Positions 1 to 10,027 of a stretch of 64,000 nt of DNA are shown here, one piece after another. Below the pieces are notes generated by a model. It did no database searches, had not been told where the DNA came from, and was given only the letters and a program-made list of their open reading frames with translations. The DNA is from Betaproteobacteria bacterium (GTDB lineage: Bacteria > Pseudomonadota > Gammaproteobacteria > Burkholderiales > Burkholderiaceae_C), in the NCBI GenBank assembly GCA_016704535.1, contig JADIZZ010000019.1, positions 239,901-303,900 on the forward strand. Reading direction: 5' to 3'. Every line of letters begins with the position of its first letter. The stretch's first letter is position 1. Made by a program: the position numbers and the translations under genes.

Positions 1-105
1 GTGCTGGCCAGGCTGCGAGGCTGGACGCTGGACGAAACGGCGCGCATCACCAGCGCCAACACGCGTGCTGCGCTGCCGCGGCTGGCTGCCGCCGTCGATC
101 GGTGA
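1..105 (+). CDS. TatD-family metal-dependent hydrolase, C-terminal end (partial)
   Basis: Only the last 34 codons are in the window, read from base 1 to the TGA at 103-105. The sequence LRGWTLDETARITSANTRAA matches the C-terminal helix of TatD-type DNases and metal-dependent hydrolases, where a conserved S/T-x-N-A/T-R motif is followed by a short tail. The metal-binding residues lie upstream of the window, so catalytic competence cannot be judged. The stop overlaps the GTG start of the next gene (GTGA), which suggests co-transcription with the glycosylase gene. The family call rests on this short tail only. Confidence 0.6.
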   Translation: MLARLRGWTLDETARITSANTRAALPRLAAAVDR

Positions 106-659
106 GGACCGATACGCGCCCGCCCTCGAATGCCGCGGGCCCGTCGGCACCGGGTGCCGGCCCCCGGCTGCAAGGCCTGCCATCGGTGCTGGCGCGCACT
201 ACGCGGCTGCTGGTGCTGGGCAGCTTTCCCGGCGTGGCCTCGCTGCAGGCGCATCAGTACTACGCGCACCCGCGCAACGCCTTCTGGCCCTTGCTGGGTG
301 CGTTGTGGGGCATCGACATGACGACGCTGCCTTACCGCCAGCGCCTGGTGCAGATCCGTCGCCGTGGCCTGGGGCTGTGGGATGTCTACGCCAGCTGCCG
401 CCGCGAGGGCAGTCTCGACCAGGCCATCCAGGACGCCGAGTTCAACGACTTCGCGAGTCTGCGCCGCAGCGCGCCGGCGCTGCAATTGGTGGCGCACAAC
501 GGCGGTGAATCGGCGCGCGCGATGCGGCATGTCGCGGCACTGGGCTACCCGGTGCTTCGCCTGCCGTCCACCAGCCCGGCCAATGCCAGCTGGTCTTTCG
601 AACGCAAACTCGCGGCCTGGCGTGCCGCTTTCGACCAGGCAGGACTGCTGAGCCCATGA
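102..659 (+). CDS. DNA-deoxyinosine glycosylase (uracil-DNA glycosylase superfamily)
   Basis: The 185-residue protein resembles the hypoxanthine/deoxyinosine-DNA glycosylase branch of the UDG superfamily, which removes deaminated purines in base excision repair. The motif VLGSFPGVASLQAHQYYAHP with the following RNAFWPLL is the family's N-terminal active-site loop. LGLWDVYASCRREGSLD and VAHNGGESA form the central fold, and LPSTSPANASWS is the C-terminal DNA-intercalation loop. The first 25 residues are Pro/Ala-rich and poorly conserved. The chosen GTG start overlaps the stop of the upstream gene; a start nearer residue 25 is possible. Its TGA overlaps the next ATG (ATGA), giving a compact three-gene unit. 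Confidence 0.85.
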   Translation: MRTDTRPPSNAAGPSAPGAGPRLQGLPSVLARTTRLLVLGSFPGVASLQAHQYYAHPRNAFWPLLGALWGIDMTTLPYRQRLVQIRRRGLGLWDVYASCRREGSLDQAIQDAEFNDFASLRRSAPALQLVAHNGGESARAMRHVAALGYPVLRLPSTSPANASWSFERKLAAWRAAFDQAGLLSP

Positions 660-1453
660 TCCATCGACCCCCCGTCAAGGCCCGCCCGCGCGGGCTGCCA
701 GCCGTCACCCTTTCCGAACACGACGGCGTGCGCTACCTGCACCTCGATTCGATCTGGATCCAGGGCGGCATGCGCATCCGCAAGCCCCAGGTGGTGGAGA
801 TCGACTACGTGCAGCGCATGCTGGCCAGCCTGCTGTGGCTGCCCAGCGAAAGTCTCGGCGAGGGCCAGGCCGTCCAACTCGGGCTGGGTGCGGGCGCGAT
901 CACGCGCTTCACTGCGGTGCAGCTGAAGATGGCCACCACGGTGGTCGAGATCAACCCGCAAGTCATCGATGTCAACGCCGCGTGGTTCCACCTGCCCGCG
1001 GCCGCCGAGGTGGTGCGCGGCGACGCGGCCGACTGGCTGGCGCAGGCGGCGTCGGGCAGCGTGCGGTTGCTGCACGTCGACCTCTACGACGAGGAGGCCG
1101 CCGCACCGGTGCTCGACAGCGAGGATTTCTACCGGGCCTGCCGCGCAGTGCTCGAAGAAGGGGGGCTGATGAGTGTCAATCTCTTCGGTCGCCACGCCAG
1201 CTTCCATGGCAGCATCGGTCGCATTGCCGCTGTGTTCGGCAGCCACCAGGTGTGGAGCCTGCGCCCCACGCGCGAAGGCAACACGGTGGTGGTGGCTGGG
1301 CGCGGTGTCGAGGTGCCCGAGCGCGACGTCTTGCTGGCGCGTGCGGCGCTGATCGAAGCGCGATTCGGGGTCCTGGGGCTGCCGGCGCGCAAGTGGCTGC
1401 GCATGGTGCGGCCGTACCGGCCGCTGGACCCGCCTGGCTCGTTAGTCGCCTGA
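656..1453 (+). CDS. spermidine synthase-like SAM-fold protein
   Basis: The 265-residue protein has the Rossmann-type methyltransferase fold of spermidine synthase-like proteins. A nucleotide-binding loop, LGLGAGAITRFTAV, is followed by VVEINPQVIDVNAAW, where the acidic residue would contact the ribose. RGDAADWLAQ and LLHVDLYDEEA supply the next acidic turns. Polyamine synthase activity cannot be assumed, because many such proteins lack the full catalytic set. The start overlaps the preceding stop (ATGA), and the unit continues into the secretion-type ATPase 47 bp downstream. Confidence 0.75.
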   Translation: MIHRPPVKARPRGLPAVTLSEHDGVRYLHLDSIWIQGGMRIRKPQVVEIDYVQRMLASLLWLPSESLGEGQAVQLGLGAGAITRFTAVQLKMATTVVEINPQVIDVNAAWFHLPAAAEVVRGDAADWLAQAASGSVRLLHVDLYDEEAAAPVLDSEDFYRACRAVLEEGGLMSVNLFGRHASFHGSIGRIAAVFGSHQVWSLRPTREGNTVVVAGRGVEVPERDVLLARAALIEARFGVLGLPARKWLRMVRPYRPLDPPGSLVA

Positions 1454-1500
1454 AGCTGTGGCCTGAAGCCGCTGCCCTTACACCTGTCGAGCCCCGCTGC

Positions 1501-3393
<1,893 letters not shown>

Positions 3394-3595
3394 ACCGGGT
3401 GTGCGTGGCGCGGCGGCCGCGGGTAATGCCTGCGCCGCCTTACGTGGAAACCACACCGGTGGTGGTGGCATGCCTCCCTAGAATCGCGACGCAGCAGGCG
3501 TCCGGCCCCGTCATGCGCGGGTGCAGGCCGGGGGCGAGCGTTGCACGCCTTGACCTTTCCACGGCGGCGCCCGCAGGCACAAGAGGAGACTCGGT

Positions 3596-4057
3596 TTGAA
3601 GATACGCAGTGAAAAGGACTTCTGGTCCGGCTTGATGTTCATCGTCATCGGGGTGGGCTTTGCGTGGGGCGCAACGTCCTACAGCTTCGGCAGTTCGGCG
3701 CGGCCCGGCCCGGCCTACTTCCCCTTCGGGCTGGGCGTCCTGATGGCCTTCCTGGGCGCGATGGTCCTGTTCAAGGCGCTGACTTTCGAGGTCGAGGGTG
3801 GCGACAAGATGGGCCCCTGGCCGTTGAAACAGGCGGCGTTCATCCTGGGGGCGGTGGTCATCTTCGGTTTGATGATTCCCCACGTCGGTCTGGCCCTGGC
3901 GCTGCCGGCGCTGATCGGCATCGGCAGCCTGGCCAGCGGCGAGTTCCACCTCAAGGAAGTGCTGGTCAACTGCGTCGTTCTCACGGTCGCTTCGTGGGGC
4001 ATCTTCATCAAGGGCCTGGGACTCATCATCCCGCTGTGGCCGGACTTCCTGGGCTGA
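3596..4057 (+). CDS. tctB: TctB-family small membrane subunit of a tripartite tricarboxylate transporter
   Basis: The 153-residue protein has about four hydrophobic segments and the TctB pattern, including DFWSGLMFIVIGVGFAWGA near the start and ARPGPAYFPFGLG before the second segment. TctB is the small integral subunit that works with TctA and a periplasmic TctC-type binding protein to import carboxylates. The start is TTG at 3596, supported by a strong ribosome-binding site (AGAGGAGA) about eight bases upstream. tctA follows 13 bp downstream. No tctC-like gene is adjacent, so the binding protein must be encoded elsewhere if the system works. Confidence 0.85.
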   Translation: MKIRSEKDFWSGLMFIVIGVGFAWGATSYSFGSSARPGPAYFPFGLGVLMAFLGAMVLFKALTFEVEGGDKMGPWPLKQAAFILGAVVIFGLMIPHVGLALALPALIGIGSLASGEFHLKEVLVNCVVLTVASWGIFIKGLGLIIPLWPDFLG

Positions 4058-4070
4058 GCCGGAGCACCGC

Positions 4071-5585
4071 ATGGAACTTCTCAACAACCTTGCGCTCGGC
4101 TTCGGCGTTGCCTTCACCTGGGTCAACCTGATGTACGCGCTGGGCGGCGCGCTGCTCGGCACGCTGATCGGCGTGCTGCCGGGCCTGGGCCCGGTGGCCA
4201 CCATCGCGATGCTGCTGCCCAGCATCTACGCGCTCGACGCCACGCCGGCGCTCATCATGCTGGCCGGCATCTATTACGGCGCGCAATACGGTGGCTCCAC
4301 CACCGCCATCCTGATCAACGTGCCGGGCGAGAGCGCCTCGGTGGTGACGGCCATCGACGGCTACCAGATGGCGCGCAAGGGCCGTGCCGGTGCTGCGCTG
4401 GCCGCGGCCGGCCTGGGCAGCTTCTTCGCCGGCAGCGTGGCTACGCTGATCGTCGCGGCCTTCGCGCCGCCGCTCACCGAACTGGCCTTCAAGTTCGGCC
4501 CTGCCGAGTATTTCAGCCTGATGGTGCTGGGCCTCATCGGCGCCGTCGTGCTGGCCTCGGGCTCGCTGGTCAAGGCCATCGCGATGATCCTGCTCGGCCT
4601 GCTGCTCGGGCAGATCAACACCGACGTCATCTCGGGCGTGCCGCGCTACAGCTTCGACATCCCCGAACTGACCGACGGCATCGGTTTCGTCGCCATCGCG
4701 ATGGGCGTGTTCGGCTTCGGGGAAATCATCTCCAACCTCGGCCGCCCCGCCGAACATCGCGAGGTCTTCACCAAGGACGTGAAGGGCCTGTGGCCGACCA
4801 AGCAGGACTTCCTGGACGCCTACCCGGCCGTGTTGCGGGGCACGGCGCTGGGCTCCCTCCTGGGCGTGCTGCCGGGCGGCGGCGCGCTGCTGGCCTCGTT
4901 CGCGGCCTACACGCTCGAGAAGAAGAGCAAGGGCCGCGCCGACGAGGTGCCCTTCGGCAAGGGCAACATCCGAGGCGTGGCCGGCCCCGAGAGTGCCAAC
5001 AACGCCGGCGCGCAGACCAGTTTCATCCCGATGTTGACGCTGGGCATCCCGCCGAATGCCGTGATGGCGCTGATGGTCGGCGCGATGACCATCAAGGGCA
5101 TCCAGCCCGGCCCGCAGGTAATGACCAGCAACCCCGAACTGTTCTGGGGCCTGATCGCCAGCATGTGGGTGGGCAACCTGATGCTGATCATCCTGAACCT
5201 GCCGCTCATCGGCATCTGGATCAAGCTGCTGACGGTGCCCTACCGCTTCCTCTATCCGGCCATCCTGAGCTTCTGCTGCATCGGCCTGTACACGCTGAAC
5301 AACAACAACTTCGACGTCTTCATGGCTGCGGCCTTCGGCGTGGTGGGTATCGTGTTCTACAAGCTGGGCTGCGAGCCGGCGCCGCTGTTGCTGGGGTTCA
5401 TCCTCGGGCCGATGATGGAAGAGAACCTGCGCCGCGCGCTGCTGCTCAGCCGGGGTGACTGGACGACCTTCGCCACGCGCCCGTTGTCGGCCGGCCTGCT
5501 GCTCGCCGCGCTGCTGATGGTGATCATCGTCATGCTGCCGTCGATCAAGAACAAGCGCGAGGAGGCGTTCCACGACGCTGACTGA
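4071..5585 (+). CDS. tctA: TctA-family large membrane subunit of a tripartite tricarboxylate transporter
   Basis: The 504-residue polytopic protein matches TctA in length and motifs: GTLIGVLPGLGPVATIAMLL near the N-terminus, YYGAQYGGSTTAILINVPGE, and GVLPGGGALLASFAAYTLEK in the second half. The two glycine/proline-rich signatures are the inverted-repeat halves of this family. It should be the proton- or sodium-coupled translocator in the inner membrane. It is 13 bp downstream of tctB and the pair probably forms a transcript starting near 3490. The substrate cannot be predicted from sequence. Confidence 0.9.
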   Translation: MELLNNLALGFGVAFTWVNLMYALGGALLGTLIGVLPGLGPVATIAMLLPSIYALDATPALIMLAGIYYGAQYGGSTTAILINVPGESASVVTAIDGYQMARKGRAGAALAAAGLGSFFAGSVATLIVAAFAPPLTELAFKFGPAEYFSLMVLGLIGAVVLASGSLVKAIAMILLGLLLGQINTDVISGVPRYSFDIPELTDGIGFVAIAMGVFGFGEIISNLGRPAEHREVFTKDVKGLWPTKQDFLDAYPAVLRGTALGSLLGVLPGGGALLASFAAYTLEKKSKGRADEVPFGKGNIRGVAGPESANNAGAQTSFIPMLTLGIPPNAVMALMVGAMTIKGIQPGPQVMTSNPELFWGLIASMWVGNLMLIILNLPLIGIWIKLLTVPYRFLYPAILSFCCIGLYTLNNNNFDVFMAAAFGVVGIVFYKLGCEPAPLLLGFILGPMMEENLRRALLLSRGDWTTFATRPLSAGLLLAALLMVIIVMLPSIKNKREEAFHDAD

Positions 5586-5655
5586 ATGGGCCCCCAAGCT
5601 CCCTCCCGGTCGCTACCCCCCAAGGGGGCTCAGGCGACGGACCGGCGGAGCCGGA
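5586..5655. repeat. GC-rich intergenic palindromic repeat (copy 1)
   Basis: Just after tctA lies a GC-rich element. It starts GGCCCCC, has a central CCCCCCAAGGGGGC self-complementary core and ends in a GGCGGAGCC-type tail. The same arrangement recurs inside the gamma-glutamyltransferase-like gene (8696-8782), and a related core occurs at the start of the MFS gene at 47514. It looks like a dispersed REP-like repeat and could also form a terminator hairpin for tctBA, although no T-run follows. Confidence 0.6.
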
Positions 5656-5709
5656 TCCGTGCCTGGACCTTGATCGTCTGAGGCAGGTGCCGCGCGCTAT
5701 CGTCGGCGC

Positions 5710-7311
5710 ATGAGGCTGCCGACCGCTCTCGCCCCCCTCGAAGGCCCCGTCTTCCGTGGCCTGTGGTTCGCCTGGCTGGCGGCGAACATGACGATGTGGA
5801 TGAACGACGTGGCGGCCGCCTGGCTGATGACCACGTTGACCACCAGCCCGGTGATGGTGGCGCTGGTGCAGACGGCGTCGACGCTGCCCGTCTTCCTGCT
5901 CGGCCTGCCCAGCGGCGCGCTGGCCGACATCCTCGATCGGCGGCGCTATTTCGCCGCCACGCAGCTGTGGGTGAGCGTCAATGCGCTGCTGCTGGCGGCG
6001 CTGTCGCTGGCCGGTCTGCTCACGGCGCCGCTTCTGCTGCTGCTGACCTTCACCAACGGCATCGGCCTGGCGCTGCGCTGGCCCGTCTTCGCGGCCATCG
6101 TGCCGGGCATCGTCACGCGCGACGAACTGCCTGCGGCGCTGGCGCTCAACGGCATTGCGATGAACCTGTCGCGCGTCGTCGGCCCGGCGGTGGCCGGGGC
6201 GCTTCTGGCGGCCGTCAGCCCGGCGGCCGTCTTTGTGCTGAACACGCTGCTGGCCGGCGTGGCCTTCTTTCTGGTGCTGCGCTGGAAGAGCGAGCCGCGC
6301 ACCAGCGCGCTGCCGGGCGAACGCTTCGTCGGCGCGATGCGCGTGGGCGTGAACTACACGCTGCAGAGCCCGCGGCTGAAGATCATCATGCTGCGCGTCT
6401 TCCTGTTCTTTCTGCAGGCCACGGGGCTGATGGCGCTGCTGCCGCTGGTGGCCCGCGGGCTGCACGGCGGCGGCGCGGGTACCTTCACGGTGATGCTGTC
6501 GTGCGTGGGCGTGGGCGCCATCACCGCGGCGATGTACTTCCCGCGCCTGCGCCAGCGCTTCGACCGCGACCAGTTCGTGCGCTTCGGCAGCGTGGCGCAT
6601 GCGGCACTGTCGTGCCTGATCGTGCTCGTGCCCGAGCTCTGGGTGGCGCTGCCGGCGATGGTTATGGTGGGCATGTGCTGGATCAGCGTGGCCAACTCGC
6701 TGACGGTGTCGGCGCAGATGGCCATGCCCAACTGGGTGCGTGCACGCGGCATGTCCATCTACCAGATGGCGCTGATGGGGGGCTCGGCCGCAGGCTCGCT
6801 GCTCTGGGGCCAGGTGGCCGAAGTGGCCGGCGTGCGCGAGGCCGTGCTGGCTGCTGCCGCCTTCGGCCTGGTGGTGCTGTTGGCAACACGGCGGCTGACG
6901 GTGGAAGGCGGCGTCGAGATCGACTTCACGCCCGCCAGCGTGCGTGGTGCCCCGGAGCCGGCCTTCCCGATAGCAGCCGAAGAAGGCCCGGTGATGGTGA
7001 CGGTGGAGTACCAGATCGACCCCGCGCGCGCCGCCGACTTTGCCGAGGTGATGCAGCGCACCCGCCGGGCGCGCTTGCGCCAGGGTGCGCTGAGCTGGGG
7101 CCTGTTCCGCGATGTCACCGTGCCTGGGCGCTACGTCGAGTACTTCGTTGACGAGAACTGGGTCGAGCACCAGCGCCGGCTGGAGCGCTTCACCGCCTTC
7201 GACGCCGAACTGCGCGGCAAGCGGCTGGCCTTCCACGTCGGCCCCGAACCGCCAGTGCTGCGGCGCTACGTGGGCGACGCCAGCGCACCGCCGGCCGGAC
7301 CGCCCTTCTAG
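5710..7311 (+). CDS. MFS_3-type exporter with C-terminal alpha/beta-barrel domain
   Basis: The 533-residue protein has about 12 hydrophobic segments (residues 1-400), beginning with FRGLWFAWLAANMTMWMNDV, followed by a cytoplasmic-looking domain (about residues 420-520). This layout matches the EntS-like MFS_3 family (transmembrane secretion effectors), whose C-terminal domain resembles antibiotic-monooxygenase-type dimeric alpha/beta barrels (VTVEYQIDPARAADFAEVM). The cytoplasmic loop after TM2 reads ALADILDRRRYF, the usual MFS signature position. It is a stand-alone gene. The substrate is unknown; siderophore or drug export is typical for the family. Confidence 0.8.
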   Translation: MRLPTALAPLEGPVFRGLWFAWLAANMTMWMNDVAAAWLMTTLTTSPVMVALVQTASTLPVFLLGLPSGALADILDRRRYFAATQLWVSVNALLLAALSLAGLLTAPLLLLLTFTNGIGLALRWPVFAAIVPGIVTRDELPAALALNGIAMNLSRVVGPAVAGALLAAVSPAAVFVLNTLLAGVAFFLVLRWKSEPRTSALPGERFVGAMRVGVNYTLQSPRLKIIMLRVFLFFLQATGLMALLPLVARGLHGGGAGTFTVMLSCVGVGAITAAMYFPRLRQRFDRDQFVRFGSVAHAALSCLIVLVPELWVALPAMVMVGMCWISVANSLTVSAQMAMPNWVRARGMSIYQMALMGGSAAGSLLWGQVAEVAGVREAVLAAAAFGLVVLLATRRLTVEGGVEIDFTPASVRGAPEPAFPIAAEEGPVMVTVEYQIDPARAADFAEVMQRTRRARLRQGALSWGLFRDVTVPGRYVEYFVDENWVEHQRRLERFTAFDAELRGKRLAFHVGPEPPVLRRYVGDASAPPAGPPF

Positions 7312-7417
7312 CCCGACCGGGCCGCTGGGCGGCGATGGCGCAGCGATACTTCGGGCAACCTCGCGGACAACTGCATCCTTTCCTTTCTACAACCTCCAAG
7401 CCTTCGCACCCCACACC

Positions 7418-9130
7418 ATGAACCACGCCTTCGACTGGAGCACCGGCTACGCCAGCCAGCGCTCGCCCGTTTTCGCCCGCAACGTCGTTTCCACCTCGCA
7501 CCCGCTGGCCGCGCAGGCCGGGCTGCGCATGCTGCAGAGGGGCGGCAACGCCGTCGACGCGGCGATCGCCACTGCCGCGGCGATGACCATCGTCGAGCCC
7601 TGCAGCAACGGTTTGGGCAGCGACGCCTTCTGCATCCTCTGGGACGGCAAGGAACTGCACGGCCTGAACGCCAGCGGCTGCGCGCCGGCGGCGTGGACGC
7701 CCGAGTACTTCAAGGCCAAGTACGGAGCCGACGCCAAGACGCCACCCAAGCGCGGCTGGGACAGCGTCACCGTGCCGGGCGCCGTGTCGGCCTGGATGGC
7801 GATGAGCACGCGCTTCGGCAAGCTGCCGTTCGCCGACTTGCTGGCGCCGGCCATCGAGATCGCCGAGCGTGGCTACAACGTGCCCGTCATCGTGCAGGGC
7901 AAGTGGCGTAACGCGGCCTCGCTGCCCGAGATCACCTCGCAGGCGGGCTTCGCCGAGGCCTTCCTGCCCCAGGGCCGCGAGCCGCACATCGGCGAACTGT
8001 TCCAGTTCAAGGCAGCCGCACGCACGCTGAAGCTGATTGCGGACAGCAAGGGCGAGGCCTTCTACCGCGGTGAGGTCGCCGACGCTGCCGCTGCCCACGC
8101 CAAGGCCCACGGCGGCGCGATGACGGCGGCCGACTTCGCCGCCTACCGGCCCGAGTGGGTAACCCCGATCTCGCGCGACTACCGCGGCTACACGCTGCAC
8201 GAGATCCCGCCCAACGGGCAGGGCATCGCTGCGCTGATCGCCCTGGGCATCCTCGAGAAGTTCGACCTGGCCTCACTGCCGGTGGATGGCGTGGCCAGCC
8301 AGCACCTGCAGATCGAGGCCATGAAGCTGGCCTTCGCCGACGTCTACGCCTACGTCGCCGAGCCGAAGGCCATGCGCCTGAAGCCCGCGCAGATGCTCGA
8401 CGACGCCTACCTCGCCAGCCGCGCCCGGCTGATCGACCCGAACAAGGCGCAGCGCTATGGCCCCGGCCATGGGCCGCAGGGCGGCACCATCTACCTCACC
8501 GCTGCCGACGAGAGCGGCATGATGGTCAGCTTCATCCAGAGCAACTACATGGGCTTCGGCTCGGGCATCGTGGTGCCGGGCTACGGCCTGAGCCTGCAGA
8601 ACCGCGGCCACGGCTTCACGCTGAACCCGCAAAGCGACAACCTGGTCTGCCCGGGCAAGCGCCCCTTCCAGACCATCATCCCGGCCTTCCTGACGAAACC
8701 AGGCCCCCGGGCTCCGCGTTCTGCTGCGCCACCCCCCGTGGGGGCCGTGTCGTCGGGTGGCGAAGCCACGCCGACGACGGTCAAACCGGTGATGAGCTTC
8801 GGCGTCATGGGCGGCGACATGCAGCCGCAGGGCCACCTGCAGACCGTGGTGCGCATGCTCGACTACCACCAGCAACCGCAGGCCGCCTGCGACGCGCCGC
8901 GCTGGCGCTACTTCGGCGGGACCGTGAATGCCGAGCAGGGCTTCGACCCGGCCACCGCAGCGGGTCTGACGGCAATGGGCCACCAGATCGCGCCCTTCAC
9001 CGACAGCTACCAGGACTACGGCGCCGGCCAGTTCATCTGGCGCCTGGACGAAGGCGATGGCGACCCGTCGGTCACCGGCTACGCCGCCGCCAGCGACCCG
9101 CGCCGCGACGGGCAAGCCGCGGGCTACTGA
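7418..9130 (+). CDS. gamma-glutamyltransferase-family protein with an 87-bp in-frame insertion
   Basis: The 570-residue protein matches the gamma-glutamyltransferase superfamily of N-terminal nucleophile hydrolases, which autoprocess at a Thr to give two subunits. VVSTSHPLAAQAGLRMLQRG and GGNAVDAAIATAAAM are the conserved N-terminal signatures. Thr357, in PQGGTIYLTAADESGMMVSF, is the probable nucleophile. MSFGVMGGDMQPQGHLQ is the conserved C-terminal motif. There is no obvious secretion signal. Oddly, 29 residues at about positions 427-455 come from a GC-rich dispersed repeat and interrupt the otherwise conserved path from FLTK to PVMSF. Whether processing and activity survive is uncertain. 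Confidence 0.85.
   Translation: MNHAFDWSTGYASQRSPVFARNVVSTSHPLAAQAGLRMLQRGGNAVDAAIATAAAMTIVEPCSNGLGSDAFCILWDGKELHGLNASGCAPAAWTPEYFKAKYGADAKTPPKRGWDSVTVPGAVSAWMAMSTRFGKLPFADLLAPAIEIAERGYNVPVIVQGKWRNAASLPEITSQAGFAEAFLPQGREPHIGELFQFKAAARTLKLIADSKGEAFYRGEVADAAAAHAKAHGGAMTAADFAAYRPEWVTPISRDYRGYTLHEIPPNGQGIAALIALGILEKFDLASLPVDGVASQHLQIEAMKLAFADVYAYVAEPKAMRLKPAQMLDDAYLASRARLIDPNKAQRYGPGHGPQGGTIYLTAADESGMMVSFIQSNYMGFGSGIVVPGYGLSLQNRGHGFTLNPQSDNLVCPGKRPFQTIIPAFLTKPGPRAPRSAAPPPVGAVSSGGEATPTTVKPVMSFGVMGGDMQPQGHLQTVVRMLDYHQQPQAACDAPRWRYFGGTVNAEQGFDPATAAGLTAMGHQIAPFTDSYQDYGAGQFIWRLDEGDGDPSVTGYAAASDPRRDGQAAGY
8696..8782. repeat. REP-like repeat inserted in frame within the gamma-glutamyltransferase-like gene
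   Basis: This 87-bp block begins with AAACC and is followed by a second AAACC (8783-8787), a 5-bp direct repeat. Removing one unit restores the reading LTKPVMS without a frame change. The body aligns with the intergenic repeat at 5586: a GGCCCCC start, a CCCCCCGTGGGGG core and a GGCGAAGCC tail. It adds exactly 29 codons. The duplication and the homology suggest insertion of a mobile repeat. Confidence 0.7.
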
Positions 9131-9153
9131 ACCCGGCCGCCGACGCCGCAGCG

Positions 9154-9999
9154 ATGACGCTGGACGAACTGCGCCCTGGTTGGCGCACCGACTTCATCCT
9201 GCACCGTGAAGGCGCGCTGGTGCACGAGCGTGCCGACTGCATCGTCGTGCGCACGCCGGCCAACCCCGACTTCTACTGGGGCAACTTCCTGCTGCTGCCC
9301 GAGCCGCCGCGGGACGATGCGCTGGCCCACTGGCTGGGACGCTTCGACGAGGAAATCACCGCGCCGCAGCCGGCGTCGGGCCACGTCGCGCTGGGCGTCA
9401 ACGGGCCGCCGTTGGCTGCTGGCTTGCCGTCGTGGACGGTGGCCGGTTTCGAACTCATCGAGACCGCGGTCATCGAGCTGCTGCCAGGCGAATTGCGCCC
9501 CCCGCGCCGCGCCGCACGCGGCGTGGTCCAGGTGCGGCCACTGGACCTGACGTGCGAGATGGAGGCCGTCATCGCGCAGCAACTGGCCGACCCGCACGGC
9601 TTCGAACCCGCAGGCTACGAACGCCACCGTCGCGCGCAGATGCAGCGCTACGCCGCGATGGCGGCGCGCAGCACGGCGCTGTGGTTCGGTGCATGGTGCG
9701 ACGGCGTGCTGGCCGCCGACTGCGGGCTGATGCGCGACGGCACGGCCGCGGGCGCCACCGGCCGCTTTCAGCATGTCTCCACCCACCCCGACTTTCGCCG
9801 GCGCGGCCTGTGCAGCGCGCTGGTGCACGAGGTCGCGCGCCATGGCTTCGAAGCCTGGCAGTTGGCGCGCGTGGTGATGTGCGCCGACCCGGAAGACGTG
9901 GCCATCGGCATCTACGAGGACCTGGGCTTCCGCCGCATCGATCGAGAATGGGCGCTGCAACTGCGCGCGCCGCAGGACTGCCCGGGCGACGGGCCATGA
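9154..9999 (+). CDS. GNAT-family N-acetyltransferase
   Basis: The 281-residue protein carries a C-terminal GNAT domain (about residues 130-270). Motif A is visible as FQHVSTHPDFRRRGLCSALV, where the R-R-x-G-L loop binds acetyl-CoA, and IYEDLGFRRIDREW is motif B. The N-terminal 120 residues are not a typical GNAT and may bind the acceptor. The ATG at 9154 lies 23 bp after the preceding stop, so it may be co-transcribed with the gamma-glutamyltransferase-like gene. The acceptor substrate is unknown. Confidence 0.8.
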   Translation: MTLDELRPGWRTDFILHREGALVHERADCIVVRTPANPDFYWGNFLLLPEPPRDDALAHWLGRFDEEITAPQPASGHVALGVNGPPLAAGLPSWTVAGFELIETAVIELLPGELRPPRRAARGVVQVRPLDLTCEMEAVIAQQLADPHGFEPAGYERHRRAQMQRYAAMAARSTALWFGAWCDGVLAADCGLMRDGTAAGATGRFQHVSTHPDFRRRGLCSALVHEVARHGFEAWQLARVVMCADPEDVAIGIYEDLGFRRIDREWALQLRAPQDCPGDGP

Positions 10000-10027
10000 C
10001 ATTTCGACAACAAGAGGAGACTTGACG

